Assembly: GCA_020744225.1 (NCBI GenBank)
Contig: JAGMWG010000005.1
Coordinates: 1,984,001 to 2,048,000 of the forward strand
Direction of reading: 5' to 3'
Length of the DNA stretch: 64,000 nt
Origin: Paraphoma chrysanthemicola
Lineage: Eukaryota > Ascomycota > Dothideomycetes > Pleosporales > Phaeosphaeriaceae
Numbering within the stretch: the first letter of the stretch is position 1; each line of letters begins with the position of its first letter. Of this stretch, positions 13,196 to 26,449 are shown one piece after another. Under the pieces are notes generated by a model. It saw only the letters and a program-made list of their open reading frames with translations. It searched no databases and had not been told where the DNA came from. The position numbers and the translations under genes were made by a program.

Positions 13196-14076
13196 TATTC
13201 TGCGGCGCGCTGCAGCCCTCTACAACGTATCTCAGAGAACTCTAAGTGATCGTCGCGCCAGGCGATCTTCACGAGCAGAACGTACGTCTAGGTCCACCGA
13301 GTTAGACAAGAACAAGGAGGTAAATGTTCAGCATACTTGACCTAGTCGCAGAGGATTTCCCCACGGCTGGCTGCAGCACAGCGTCTGTGCCCATGCCACC
13401 CACGTTCGTGTGCCTCCCTGTCCGACGAATTTACTGGTATGGGAACGGCCACAAGACCACGACTTACACACTTTCTCTGCATTGAGTGGTTTCGTCTCAA
13501 CTTGGCGGATCGCAGCAACGTTGAGCTCCTGCGTCCGTATTTCGATTTAAAGGCAGGCTCACAGGGGGCTCAAAGATGACAGGCTATCAATATATTGAAT
13601 TAGATGCTGCTCGTACTTGTTGGTCTTGTGATACTCCAGTTAGCCGACTTGCAGCAATTTCAAGGCTTGCTCTTGTCTTCGATGCTGCAATTTCTCGATG
13701 CTGTCGGGCATGAGTAGCGTAGCCGTCCACGGTTGAGTGCAACGTTAGAGGTTATGGCAAATCGAGAAGGTAGTGAATCGTTCTATTGTGACATCATAAA
13801 GCTGAGGTTATGTTCGGACCCTCGCGCGGCACAAGTTGTAAAAGTCTTTGATATCACGACAGAGCTTATTCTATGAGAGCATCAGTGTTATGATGATTCG
13901 GTGATCTCGTACAGCTTCCGCTCGTACACATCCAACCCATCGCCCAGACGCCTCTGCTCCTCTGTTGCTTCACTTCGCTTCCTGTCTCCCTTTCTCGATT
14001 GTGACTTCAATTCCAAGCTGACGACATTCCGATGTAACAACGCCGCTGTACGCACTCCGTATGGTCCTACGTCCTG
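13196..14076. other. intergenic, no feature seen
   Basis: Downstream of the arrestin gene stop. Mixed composition with no supported gene; the first tens of bases would be its 3' untranslated region. Confidence 0.45.
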
Positions 14077-15371
14077 CTAATATACACACTGATCGAACGC
14101 ATGTTCATCGTACGAAGGTGGGCCCTCCCAGTCAACATCTGGATCTATTGAGCCACTAAGCGCGCGATCCAAGTCCGTGCTGCCTGTGTGCTGTGTAAAG
14201 TCGATGGCTGTGGTGGACGAAATTGATAGTATGATCGGCATCGTGGTGCTGAACTATCGCTTTGTAAGGAATAATCAAGGGTTGACTGCAGCAGTGAACA
14301 TACATTAACTTTACGGCTGTCAGATTTCCGCGAATGGATAGTAATGCTAAGCGCATGTCGCACTTTCAGACCGCCCTCTTCCACATCCTGCGTACAATCG
14401 CGCCATGATCTTGGAAGGATCAGTGAGCGTGACACAGTATTGACCTCCTGGTCACCATCTCGAAGCACCTTCTGCTTTCCTTCCAGTACATGAAAATTCC
14501 ACCGAGCTACTTCCTTACAGAACTGATGGGTTTCCGCTGAGAGTTTAAGCTCGTAGATCTCTAGTAGCCGACAATTGATGGAGCTAACGTCTATGTCGGT
14601 CAGGGCCCTCCATCTTATAAAAATTGGAATGGAGCATCCCAACATAGCTCCACCTCGAGGTACTGATATACGGTAGTTAAGGGCACCCATCCAGTCGCCT
14701 TCCACTAAGCTGTCACCGCCGGTCTCAGATGGACGGCCTACTCTCAGTCGGATGATGCGCAGGGGCTCGGAGATACGAGGGCCTGGTAAGATGCCACTGC
14801 GGACTGCTTTCGCCTCCAATTCGTACGTAATGTTGCTTTTGGTACGCCCTTCTACACTTTCCGGAAGGTTACCAGGGAAAGGGATCTCGAACGACCACTT
14901 ATAGCTTCGTGATGAAGAGCTTGCCAAATTAGACTTCGATTCAGAATGCGGTCCGCATAGTAGAGGCGGTACGTGGTAGGAGAACACTTCGGTCGTCCTG
15001 TCAACGTCGCGTGCAACCGGCCCATCTGGCGTTGAACATTCCTTGCGCCACCTATTGGAACATCCCATCAGCCTACAACTGAGGACAGTGGCAGGAGAAA
15101 TCAATACTACTCACCCAATTCTAATTCGGCCCGTTACTTTTACATGAACTGCGATGACAGGCAGCATCTTCCACGAACGGAGCTCAACAACGCCTCTAAG
15201 ACGTTGATCAGCTGCAACATCCTTGGTTCCTCGAAGTACGACGACGTGTGAATCAAGTCTGCAATAGTATTAGTGACGACGACTCGGTAGCTTATACGAA
15301 AGTAGGTTCCACCGAAACTTGAGCGTAGGAGCATCGTTCTGGCGAAAATAGCATGGAGAGAAGAAGGTCAT
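14077..15371 (-). CDS. alpha-arrestin (ART-like) protein
   Basis: Alpha-arrestins are adaptors that recruit a Nedd4-type ubiquitin ligase to plasma-membrane transporters. I model four exons on the minus strand: 15371-15298, 15258-15115, 15051-14304 and 14253-14077 (380 residues). Splicing gives VVVLRGTKDVAADQRLRGVV and VIAVHVKVTGRIRIGWRKEC, as in arrestin N domains. Next come YKWSFEIPFPGNLPESVEG and ITYELEAKAVRSG, the hallmark of the family. The C domain ends MPIILSIS, and the tail ends EGPPSYDEH, a PPxY-type WW-ligand. Introns 2 to 4 have good signals; the first is only 39 nt but has GTATAAG, CACTAAT and TTGCAG. The last intron (14254-14303) is needed to reach the PPSY tail; without it the frame ends early at 14145. 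The start ATG is the first in frame. The family is confident, exon 1 moderately so. Confidence 0.82.
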
Positions 15372-18114
15372 CGCAAGAAAAGCGTCAGATTTGTGCGGCG
15401 TTTTTCCTGTGTTCTTCGAGGACGAAAATACTTCAAGAAAAAGGAATCGGCGGAACGGCTTCAGCAAGTTGCACTTACAGACGACTGCTCCGCAGGAAGA
15501 TAATTTCTGCGAGTCATAGCTGAAGCACAGTCCATCTGCTATAAGCTAGTACGGCGAAACTTTAACGCCGGACTGGTTGAACGGTTTTTATGCGTTTTAC
15601 GGATCAAGAGCAATGTACTGGACCTCTAGTCAACCAGTCTTTACTCTCAGTCAACACGATGCTCCCAGCCGCGCAGATTGAACCGTCTTCTTGTGCCATG
15701 ACTGAAAAGATCACTCTGCGGCCAGTAAGCGCCCAATCATCTTACTAGCGTTTCCAAAGCCTCGTTTTGTTTACATATCCTTGGGTCGAATCCAGTCATG
15801 ACGCCAAGACGTGCTAATGCAGGCTGCTGACAGCGCTACGCAGCCAATCATATTAAGTCCCAACACGACAGAGGAATGTTGATCCTACCCTGAAGTGCAA
15901 CAGTGCTGGCAGCTAAACTTTCTGCAAGTCGCCGAATCCTTATCTCCGTCTTTTTGATGGCATCGGCATTGCATTTCTTCGCCTGCCATTTGCACAAGCC
16001 AGCAATGGCATGGGCTCTCCGTATCTCAGTAGCTGTGATTACAACGTGTGCATTACCGTGCGCAAATGGTCACCTGCATTTTCTAGATTAGTCTCAGGGG
16101 TTCTCAGATATCAAGGTGAGAAATTAAGAGGTTTATGCTGACCGCGGTCCACGTCGAAGGTCATATGCAATTGGACGGCTGTGAACGACTCTGAGAAGCG
16201 GCCAGCCTTCTTTACGGGTCGCCCAAGTTAATCACTTGCCGTCTCTAGAGTAAGAAGTGCGCATGGCTTTCGTTTGGATGATATTGCGTTATGTTATCAA
16301 AGAAAAGTTTAGATAATAGAAAAGCACTCGCAGCAACCTCACATGGATTGTAATTATGCGTCACTGCGATAGAATGGTACAGCAAGCTCCTTGTATTCCA
16401 CGATTCTTATCGGCACTGAATGAGCCGACCCTCTGACTGGGGGCGAAACGTGAGCCTTTTCGTCGGAAACAGCGTCGGCCTGATGGGTTTGTAACAAAAA
16501 TGTGGGAGCGTGAGTGCAATTTCGAAAATCATTGATAACTCCATGTACATTATCAGTGTCCAACTGGAACGAGCCTGCTTGACTTCGAGTGCTAAAGTAG
16601 GTTGTGCTAATCAGTTACTGATCGTCTATCCTGATGAAGCGATTCTGCAACGTTCCCCGCGGGGTGAAGATCGTCACCGTCACTGCACAAGATGCTCTAC
16701 GTAGAGTCTTTCTAATATTTGTATACTCAAAGGCAGCTTCTAGAGTAGTGTCAAGATAGTGTCCGAAATTCTAATGTCCACAATCTAGTCTTGAGATACT
16801 CATCTTGACAGATTACGAGCATAGAAGCTATCGAAACCTACATGCATTGAAAAAGGTCCAATGATAAGACGGATAGCTCCCACAAGCTGCCTCTGACGAT
16901 GCGGTATGAAGCTGCCTCTGTCGCCACAGTATTAAGCTGCGACTCGCACAGCACTTTCTAAGCCCAGCTTTGCTGCATATACTGCGCTAAAGTAAGGTAA
17001 AGATTTTACCTCTCCGCTGCTCCCAGAGATTCTTCATTTCGTGCGTGTAGAACACATAAGATCCCTGAAAACGACGAATCTGAAAAATAGGGAAAACCAC
17101 ACAGTATAGCTATGCAGCAAGCTATTCAACGCCTTCGCTACCGCTAAAATTCATATCTCTGCTGTTAGTGCGAACTTTGTGACTACTTGTATATCTGTGT
17201 CAATCTCTTACACCAACTCTTTTACCTCCCCCCACTTCTCTTCTTCCATTCCCAACTGCAACAGTAGCTAAGGAGTACATCAAAAGCAGAAATCTTAGCA
17301 AATGGTAAAAGAGAGGCTATACTTACTCGGCGGGGGATTTAGGAGGAGATTGCCAGTAAACAGCGTCAAGGTAGAAGCAATCAGGTCTCCACCGCAGCCG
17401 GGCTTTGTCATGCTCCAAAAGTTGCTTAGAGACTGAGCATAACTCACGTGCGTAGAAACGACACAGCTAGGCACACATTAGTCCTGTAGTATAATGCTTT
17501 TCTACCATGTTGCACTGTTGCTGAGATACATGTGCCGCGCTTTAGAATCTCACGCATCGACGGCCATAATATGATGACCCACCTGAAGCTAGTGATGGTC
17601 TGGATTCCATGCCATTTACTCACGAACACAGAAGTTGCAGAATAACGAACCAGAATGAAAATGGCTTAGCGTCGGGCGGATTTAAACATCTCAGCTGGTT
17701 GCATTTTACCAAAACCTCACCGACCGAAAAGTGCTAATGTCAGTTCGGCCCTAGCATGGAAAAGAAATTGCAGGTGCAAGGAAAATAGGCGCTACTGGGT
17801 GACTCTTGGCTATTCCATCAATGTCGAATAGCCAGCGTCACCCTGCGAACATAGTACTTAAACATGTACCGAATGTGGACAGCTCTCACGCCCAGGACTT
17901 GGCTTGAAAGACGAGATGTCGTCTTTAATTGCGATGACATGCGAGTAAAGCCAATGTGACTGCGTGCACTGTGGCTGTGCAAAGTATTGTTGCCGCGCGT
18001 GAGCTATAAGAGTAGCAGCATGTCGTCCCTTGCACAAGCATCACCACATCCAGCTGTCCACAACCAGCTCCTTGCAAAGACCTACTACAAGCATTTCGCA
18101 GCGAATTTCTGGCC
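15372..18114. other. intergenic, no feature seen
   Basis: A long gene-free stretch (2.7 kb) between the arrestin start and the hydrolase pseudogene. Short frames of 60-70 codons occur but none has recognisable motifs or splice-linked partners. Confidence 0.5.
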
Positions 18115-19170
18115 ATGGCGGGACGCATTGTTGCCGTGCTCGGCGGCACTATGATCGCCGGCGCAACGATGGCAACGGCTCAAAACATGTCCTTCGGAGC
18201 CAACAATTTCTACATCAGTAGCAATGTCACGGTTGAACCAATCACTTTCTCGAGTTAGTTTTATATCACCATCGCGGGAAACCTCTTCCTCCTGAGTAAG
18301 CTCAATCGCACTGTGAACGCATCTGCGATTATCGTTGGTCCCCTCTTTGGCGCGGTGAAGGAACAAAGTGCTAATCTTTACGCTACAAAACTGGCTGAAC
18401 AAGGCTTCGTTGCAATCTCTATCGATCCCGCATACTGGGGTGTGAGTGGTGGCGAACCACGAAATGCGGTGTTACTGGACATGTATGCAGAATCGTTCAG
18501 CGCGGCGGTGGACTATCTTACCCTGCAAGAATACGTCGACCGGGAGCGTATTGGTGTTCTTGGTATCTGTGGAAGCGGTTCCTGGTTGATTACTGCTGTA
18601 AAGATTGACACTCGCATAAAGGCACTCGCAACTGTGAGCATGTACGATATGGGCGCTGCTTATCGCGACGGTATGCAGAACGCGGTTAGTTTCTAGCAGC
18701 GCTAGGCTGCAATCATTGCTGCATTACGGCAGCGACAGATTGAGGTCGATGGCGGCGAGACTAGTTATACTGGCGGGACCCCACAAAGGATTACAGCAAA
18801 CTCGACCGAAATTGATTGAGAATTCTTTGATTTCTACCGCACTTCTCGTGGCGAATTTACACCTGAGAGTTCTGCGCCTACTCTTACGACTTACCTAACG
18901 CTTACGTCGGCAATGCGGCTTATAAACTATTACTCATTGGAGGGTCTGAATATCCTTTACCTACGTCCTGTCTTGTTCATTGCAGGAACCCAAGCGCACT
19001 CGCGCGAGTTTGCTGAAGATGCCTACTACCTCGCAGCTTATCCTAAGGAACTGTTCTGGGTCGAAGGAGCTGGCCATGTTGACCTCTATGACTGAACAGA
19101 TCTTATTCCATTTGGAAAGCTTACTAGCTTCTTCTACACAAGCCTTATCGCGGCTAATACTACTACTAAT
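18115..19170 (+). pseudogene. alpha/beta hydrolase (dienelactone-hydrolase-like), RIP-damaged
   Basis: The frame starts MAGRIVAVLGG and is continuous with the family pattern VGPLFGAVKEQSANLYATKLA, AYWGVSGGEPRNAV and GVLGICGSGSW (nucleophile-elbow region), then ATVSMYDMGAAYRDG. The end reads LFIAGTQAHSREFAEDAYY and VEGAGHVDLYD, which contains the acid and His region. At least four stops interrupt it: TAG at 18256, TAG near 18694, and TGA codons near 18816 and 19093. The two TGA codons sit where relatives have Arg (EID-R-EF and LYD-R-TDLIPF), so CGA became TGA. There is also a frame shift around 18,690-18,730. These are the changes RIP makes, and the copy touches the AT island. Intact relatives are hydrolases of unsettled substrate (YcjY/DLH type). 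It is not functional. Confidence 0.85.
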
Positions 19171-20380
19171 TTTCGCCGCTAAGACGTTAGCTCTACAATC
19201 TTCCTATAGCATTAAATTCTTGTATACGAGTTTATACTTAGCTATAATAGCTTATTATAGTACTTAGTATACTTATAAAGCTCTATAAATACAAAATAAA
19301 TACTTATATATACTTAAGTAAGTCTCTATTTATACTTTATACGTATTATATCTTAAGTATATCTTACTTATCTATTATAAGATAGAGTATTAAACTTAAT
19401 ATCTACTTAATCTTACTTAGTATAAGATTTTTTACTTTTTATAAAGAAAATCTTAAGATTTAAAACCTATTCTAAGATCTAAAACCTAGATTATTAACTT
19501 TCTAATACTTATTTCTAATACGTAATAAGATTAAAGCCTAATAATTATATATTCTAGTACTAAGTCTAATAAGTTAGAAGCTTAATTCTTTCTCTAGTAC
19601 TATTCTAAGAAAATTAATTTTTATTTTAATTTTAATTATACTATAACTTAGTTAAACTTATATAGTATACTCTTATATATTAATTATATAGTAAAGTATT
19701 TTATAGTTTCTAAGAATAGTATACTTAATATAGAAGTACTATATATTATTATTAGTTATATTTTTTTTTCTTTTAAAGCTACCTATAAAAAGACTTAAAG
19801 TTAGAAGTAAGCTTTATATACTTAAGATTCTATAGTTAGTTCTTAAAAAGAAGTATTAGAAAGAGTTAAATAAGTTACTATAAGATAAATTAAGAGAATA
19901 ATAATTAAGAGCTAAAAGTTATACTAATATAAATAAAGAGAACTATAAGTTAAGTATAAATAGTAACTAGTTATAAATTAAATACTAAGTTAAATATACT
20001 AAGCTATAAGAGCTTATTACTTATATTTATATACTATTAAGTATATTAATATAATCTATTACTTTATTATACTAAGAGATATAAATTATAGAGTAAGTAC
20101 TCTATTACTCTATTATACTAAGAAGTATAGAGTATAGAGTAAATTACGTAACTATACTTCTTTATATATAACTACTTATATACTTATATAAGTATAAGAT
20201 AGTAATAATATAAGATTATAATAAGCTACTAAGTCTATCTCTAGTATATTATAAGAGAATTTACGTAATAAACTAACTAATAAGTAGTTTAGATAAATTT
20301 TTTAAATAAACTAACGTACTTATATATCTAGTAATAAAGAGATTTAGTTATATTTATAACGTAATACTATAAAGCTTATA

Positions 20381-20760
20381 ATATATTTTATAAGTAAGTA
20401 TATATTATAAGTAAGTACGTACTCTACTAACTTTTTATAATATATACTATTCTAATTAATATAACACTCTTAACTTAAGTCTAGTCTACTTTTTATAAGA
20501 CTAATATTTATCTTATAATCTTAGCTCTTTAATAAGACTAAATCTAAACTAAGATAGTTACTACTTAAATATTTTATGTATTATAAGATATACTTTACTA
20601 TTAACGTACTAGAGTATCTATCTAACGTAATTACTACTCTAACTTAAAGAAGCTTATCTAGCTAGAGAAGAAGATAATTATTAAGTAGATACTTAACTTA
20701 AATTAATATAAATTTACGTTTATATATATAGCTATACGTAATATAGCTAATAAGCTACTA
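20381..20760 (+). mobile_element. pogo/Fot1-type DNA transposon copy 2, 5' part
   Basis: The left inverted repeat begins at 20,381 (ATATATTTTATAAG, a RIP version of ACGTATTTTATAAG) preceded by a TA target duplication at 20,379-20,380. Positions 20,620-20,759 match the N-terminal coding region of the better-preserved copy at 29,756. The 5' part is 380 bp long, exactly the distance to the same point in that copy. The remainder resumes at about 43,530. The element was therefore split by later insertions. Confidence 0.8.
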
Positions 20761-21189
20761 TTATAAACCTTAGAGTAAGATAAGTTTTATATAAAACTAA
20801 GAAAGAAGAAGATTAGTAAAAGGTTAGTATATAAGAACTAATAGATAACACTACTCTATATAGTACATAATCTTATAGTCTTAGTAGAAAGCTACTATAG
20901 AATAAATTACGTATATTTTATAGAATCTTATAAGATTCTAGAAGTTCTATATATAGAATACTATAGAATACTATAAAACTCTAGAATATTACTATATATA
21001 TAGACTATTATAATAAGAGTCTATCTCTTTTTATATTTAACTTAATACTCTAAGATAAATAATTTACTTTAGATAACTTAAGCTTACTCTTTTACTCTAT
21101 ACTTATTCTCTTTAAATAAACTCTAGAGCTCTCTTATATATTAACTAGTCTACTCTAGTTTTTATAAACTACTATCTTAATAGCTACTA
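20761..21189. mobile_element. 421-bp insertion of unknown type with 8-bp flanking repeats
   Basis: AGCTACTA occurs at 20,753-20,760 and again at 21,182-21,189, bracketing a block absent from the intact pogo copy. An 8-bp duplication would suit a hAT-type non-autonomous element, but I see no convincing terminal inverted repeats after RIP. It must have entered the pogo element before the adjacent LTR element did. Confidence 0.45.
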
Positions 21190-21190
21190 G

Positions 21191-21473
21191 TGTACTATTA
21201 TATAGAGTAATATATTTAGTTTATATTATATAGAGTTCTTAATTTTCTTAATATACATAAGTAGATTATATAATTATCTAGTCTTTATAAGAGCGTTTTA
21301 ATATTATAGAAAGAGAAGAGAAGAGAATAATATAATATAAAAAATAAGAAAAAGATAGAAAACTAGTAAGGTAGATACTTAATAGCTAATACAGAGAGAT
21401 CTTCTTTATCTTATTACTTACTTCTATATACTATAAATAGTAAAATAGATTCTAAACTACCTATTAATAACTT
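21191..21473 (+). repeat. left LTR of retrotransposon 1
   Basis: A 283-bp direct repeat of 43,247-43,529, starting TGTACTATTATATAG and ending near TAATAACTT. It is immediately preceded by ACTAG (21,186-21,190), the same five bases that follow the right LTR (43,530-43,534). Confidence 0.8.
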
Positions 21474-21720
21474 AAATAGTAATATCTAAGAAACTTAATA
21501 CTTACTTTATAGTAAGTGCAAAGAAAGCTAGTAATATTAACTATAATAGAATTTTCGTAAGAAGCTCTAGTTTATATAGTATAGTATAGAGAGCTTTATT
21601 ATAACTACGTTTTACGCCTTTATTAGAGAGTACTTAGTATAAGTATAAGAGAAGTACTTATTCTAAAGTTACTTAGTAGCTTTAGTCTATTATAATAAAA
21701 AAAAGCTATATACTTTTATT

Positions 21721-21950
21721 TACTATATTAGTAGAGAGTGTTATAACTATAATACTCTTATCTAGAGTATTACTAAAGAGCTATTATAGTCTTAGAGAAA
21801 TATAATACTTATTTACTATATTAGTAGAGTATTAAGATAATATCTATCTACTATATTAGTAGAGTATTATTATAACTCTTAAAGAAATATAACATCTGTC
21901 TACTATATTAGTAGAGTACTATAATAATACTTATCTACTATATTAGTAGA
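21721..21950. repeat. five copies of a palindromic 15-mer in the retrotransposon leader
   Basis: TACTATATTAGTAGA occurs at 21,721, 21,814, 21,849, 21,901 and 21,936, with an imperfect sixth near 21,978. The core CTACTATATTAGTAG is nearly self-complementary. It lies between the left LTR and the presumed gag. It could be a leader repeat of the element or RIP-converged minisatellite. Confidence 0.7.
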
Positions 21951-24900
21951 GTATTATCTTAGTACTAAAGTATTAGTCTACTATTCTTAGGTAGAGTACT
22001 TTAATACTATAATTTTAACTTACTAATTAGATAGAGAGAAAACTAGTAATATCTACTTATATAAGAGAGGTAGGTATATAAAAGACTCTAAGAGAGACTA
22101 CTAAGAGTAAGGCTTCTAAGAGAAGCTAGAATAGCTAGTTCTAGTACTACACTTAGCTATTACTAAGAAGAGCTATTATACTTAGATATAAGAGCCTTAC
22201 TATATAATTTCTAAAGAGTATTATATAGCTAATAAAAAGTACTAAGATAATAGTATAATATATAGAAAAAAGAAAAATATAAATAGAAGATAAGAAGAGA
22301 GATAAAAGTTTTTAAAGAAAAAGAGAACTAAAAGAGCTTTTACGTCTTTTAGTATTACTATAATATTAAACTAGTACTACTATTAGTTACTTATTTTTAA
22401 AGAAAGAAGTTAATAAGTCTATACTTAGTTAAGAAACCTATATAGAAGATCTACTATAATAGATAATTATTATAAAAGCTTTACTTACGTCTATATTAAA
22501 TAAACTAGATAGAATAATATCTAGCTAAGCTATAAAGAGACTAGAGTTAGTTCTCTTAAATATATCTATTAACTTTAGTTACTCTAGCTACACCTAAGTA
22601 AATATAGCTACTATATAATTTATAATTAAAAGTATAAGTAGAGTTATATTAGATTAATACCTAGATAATAGCTTTAGTAGTATAAATAGCTCTATACTAC
22701 TATTAGTACTATATAGACTTATAAAGATAAAGACTATCTAAATAAGAGATAATATAGAAAGTCTTATATTCTTAGAAAAGAATATTATAAAGTTTCTATT
22801 AGACTATAATAAGAGGTATAGAATTATAAGTTATAATAATAAACTAAGACTTAATTATATACTTAATTAGTACAACCTATAATATTAAGTCTTTATCTAG
22901 AGAATAAGAGTCTTTTAGAAAGAAAACTAAGAAGTACTTTAAGAAGCTATAAAAGATTACTAGCGTAATACTAATACTACGTAATAAATAAGTATATAAT
23001 TCTTTATTAAGTTCTATATATTAGAAACTATAAGAAATTTTCTAGGTCTAATTACTTACTATACTAATTTTACTATATATACTAGTATATATATATATAG
23101 CTACTAGATTAATAAGATTAAGATAAGTAATCTCTTCTTCTATAGTCTTCTATCTAAGAACTAGAAATAAGTAATATTCTATATACTTAAGAGCCTAAAC
23201 TTTAACTAAATTAAGATATATAATATAGAAACTATATATAGCTACCTTTAAAAAATATATTAATAGTAGAAAGAGCTTTACTAAGTAAGAATAAGTAGAG
23301 ATAATAAAGATATAATAAGAGTATAAGCTCTTATCTATAATACTTATATAGATAGTAATAATTTAACTTTAGTATATTAAGTAATTAAAAATATTAAAAA
23401 GAAGTAAGTATAAAAGCTTATACTACTACTAAATATAAATCTAGAGATATAAAATCTTATTAATATAATAAGTAAGATAAAGATTAATATAGCTAGAGTT
23501 TAGTATCTTATAAACTATAATATAATTAGAACGTTACTAAGTAATTACTATAACTATACCTATTTTATAGCTAACACTATTACTACTAAGAACTTAGAGA
23601 ATATTCTAAAAGAAAGAAATAATAGTAGCTTTGTTAGTAAATACGTACTAATAATTAATCTAAATATAGAAATAAACTATATAGCTAATAAATATAAGTA
23701 TAATAACACCTATAATATATATAATACACTAAGTTACTATGTAAGAGACTATAAGTAATATAAGTAATTAAGTAATATAAAATAAATAAGTTTTAGTTAG
23801 AGTAAGAGTAGTAATAAAGTCTATTACTATAGCTTTAAGTATAAAGTTTTAAAGAGAATATAAGACTTATCTTCTCTTATACTATAGCTAAAGTAGCTAT
23901 AAAAGAAAATTAGAAACTTCTTTAAAGTAACTAATAACTAATTAGATTAGCTAGTATCTATAGTATACCTAGATAGGTTTAAGAGAGTAGACTTAAGACT
24001 TAGTAAGTAGCTAAGAAATTAATCTACTCTATAATAGACTACCTAAGGTAATATAATTACTACCTAAAGAAAGAAAGAGAGTAAATATAATACTATAGAA
24101 AATATATACTATTTCTACGCTTATAAAATATTAGACCTAGAAAACTATTATAAAGTACTAAGTCTAAATACTATAGATAGCTAGTATATTATACTTAGTT
24201 AGATAGTAAAATCTTTTACTACTATATAAAGTAGTAATATACTATAAGATTAAGTATTAGAGAAAGTATATAATATATAAGTATCTAAGAAAAGAGAAAG
24301 ACTAATAAAGAGTATAGTAGCTAATAAGATAAATACCTAAAAGAATAATTTATAAATAGTAGTAAAAACGTTTACGCCTAGCTAAAAAGACTATAATAAG
24401 CTAGAAGAGAATATAATTTTATACTCTAGCTAGGTATATAATAACTTATTTATAGTAATCTAGCTATCTCTAAAAATAAGTTTATTTAGATAACTATTAG
24501 TAAACTCTAATAATCTATAGTTTATATATAAGAAAAAAGTTTAGCTATATAAACTAGCTAAGAATAGTAAACTTAAAACTATAGTTATACTAATTAAAAA
24601 TAAGTTATTAATAGTAATACTATACTAGAAAGTATAAAATATTACTATTAGAGATTTACTATTATAAGAAAACTTCTATAATTACTTAGTTAGACTATTA
24701 ATAGAAGACGTAGATTACGCTTAGAATATAGTAGAAATTAATATTATAATAATTAGAGTTAAAGTTAGTACTAGTTAGTAGCTACTCTACTTTTCTCTAA
24801 AAGTTAACTAACTAGTAGTATTTATAAAGCTAGTAGACGCTTATAATTAGCTAGCTAACTAGACTTTTCTAAGTGCGTTAGAGAAAGAAATAAAAGTAGA

Positions 24901-26449
24901 TATAAATAAAGATTTATGTAATATAGCTATAGAAAGATAGCTATAGTATATATTTATCTTATATATATAACTAAGAACTAACTTAAGATACTAAGTTAGT
25001 AGTATAAGTAATACTTATATAAACTTTAATAACTAAGTAAGAAATAATATTACTAAGTATAAGAATAAAACGTATAGAATAGTCTAGATAACTAAAGAGC
25101 TTTTTATATACTAGACTATAGTAAAGAAGAATTTTATTAAATATCTTATTAATATAAGTACTTAAATAAACTTCTTAAGATTTAGTATAGTAAAGATACT
25201 AAAGATAATATATAAAGACTATATAGATATTAAAAGATAAAAAGAAAGAGTAAAAGAAGTAGTAATAGTAAATAGCTTAGTAAACTCTTTTATAGAAATA
25301 GCCTAGAACGTACTTATTAAGATTAGTATAGTTATTACTAAAATATACTTTTATATAATAAGAAACTTAATAAAATTTATAATTTTAGAAGTACTATAGT
25401 ATACTATAATATAACTTAATATTTAGTATAACATATTTAGTAGAACTACTTATAGAATTCTATTAGATAATAGTAGCTATAATACTATATTTATTAGGTT
25501 AGATCTTCTAATATTTAGTAGTAAGTATTCTATACTAGTACTAGATATAGAAGATTTAGAAAATAATTAGTAGACACTCTTATAGCTAAAGAGCATCTAC
25601 TAAAAAAGAAAGACTTAGAAAAATAATAAGTAGCTTCTTAGGCCTATATAAGATATATATAGAAAGCTATATATATTTAGAAGAAGAAAGAGTTTAGTAA
25701 GTATTCTTTTATATTTAGTAATACTAACTAGATAAGATAGACTTAGTAAGAGAGATAAGTAGTAGACTTTAGCGTTAGAGAATCTAAGAAACTAAGTCTA
25801 ATTAGAGAAACGTAGTACTAGAGCTTAGAAGAGCTAAATATATAAAGTATAGTACTATAGTATAGTATTATATATAAACTTAATAGATAAGTAACTATAA
25901 ATAAGTATTAGTAAAGAAAATTACCTAGAGTAAATACTATATATAAGTAAGTAGTAGATAAAGTATAACTAGTAAACTTATCTTAAGCTATAGAACTAAG
26001 TAAACTTAGTTTAGAGAATTAGAAATAGCTAGCTATTAAGAGGTAACTACTAGTACTAAGTCTTAGGTCTCTAGATATAGAGTCTTTTAATTATCTCTTT
26101 AAAAAAAAATATACTATATTCTCTTATAGAATAAGACTTACTTCTATAAGATTTAAGTAGATATACTTTAGAAGTATATTACTTAAAAGAGAGATAGAGC
26201 TCTTTAAAAAGATACTATTTAATAAAGAACTTATAATTACCTTTAACTTTAATAAAGTAAGAAGAATAAGTTATAAGATTAAGCTACTCTACTATATTTA
26301 AATAATTCTATATAAGACGTAGTAAGTAAAGATATTTTTAATTACTAGATTACTTAAAGTTAAAGTAATATAGATAATCTAGAAATAACTTAAAAGAGAG
26401 ATATTAAAAAGAAGTAATAGCTAGTATAAAAATCTATAGTATCTAGTTT

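Noticed and set aside
14145..14253. Unspliced end of the arrestin gene (stop at 14145)
   Set aside because: A consensus 50-nt intron at 14,254-14,303 leads to an arrestin-like strand and a PPSY tail, which the unspliced reading lacks.
20761..21473. A 715-bp left LTR starting directly at the pogo insertion point
   Set aside because: Three copies (9,419, 21,191 and 43,247) agree that the repeat starts at the TGT at 21,191; the preceding 430 bp has no partner before the right LTR.
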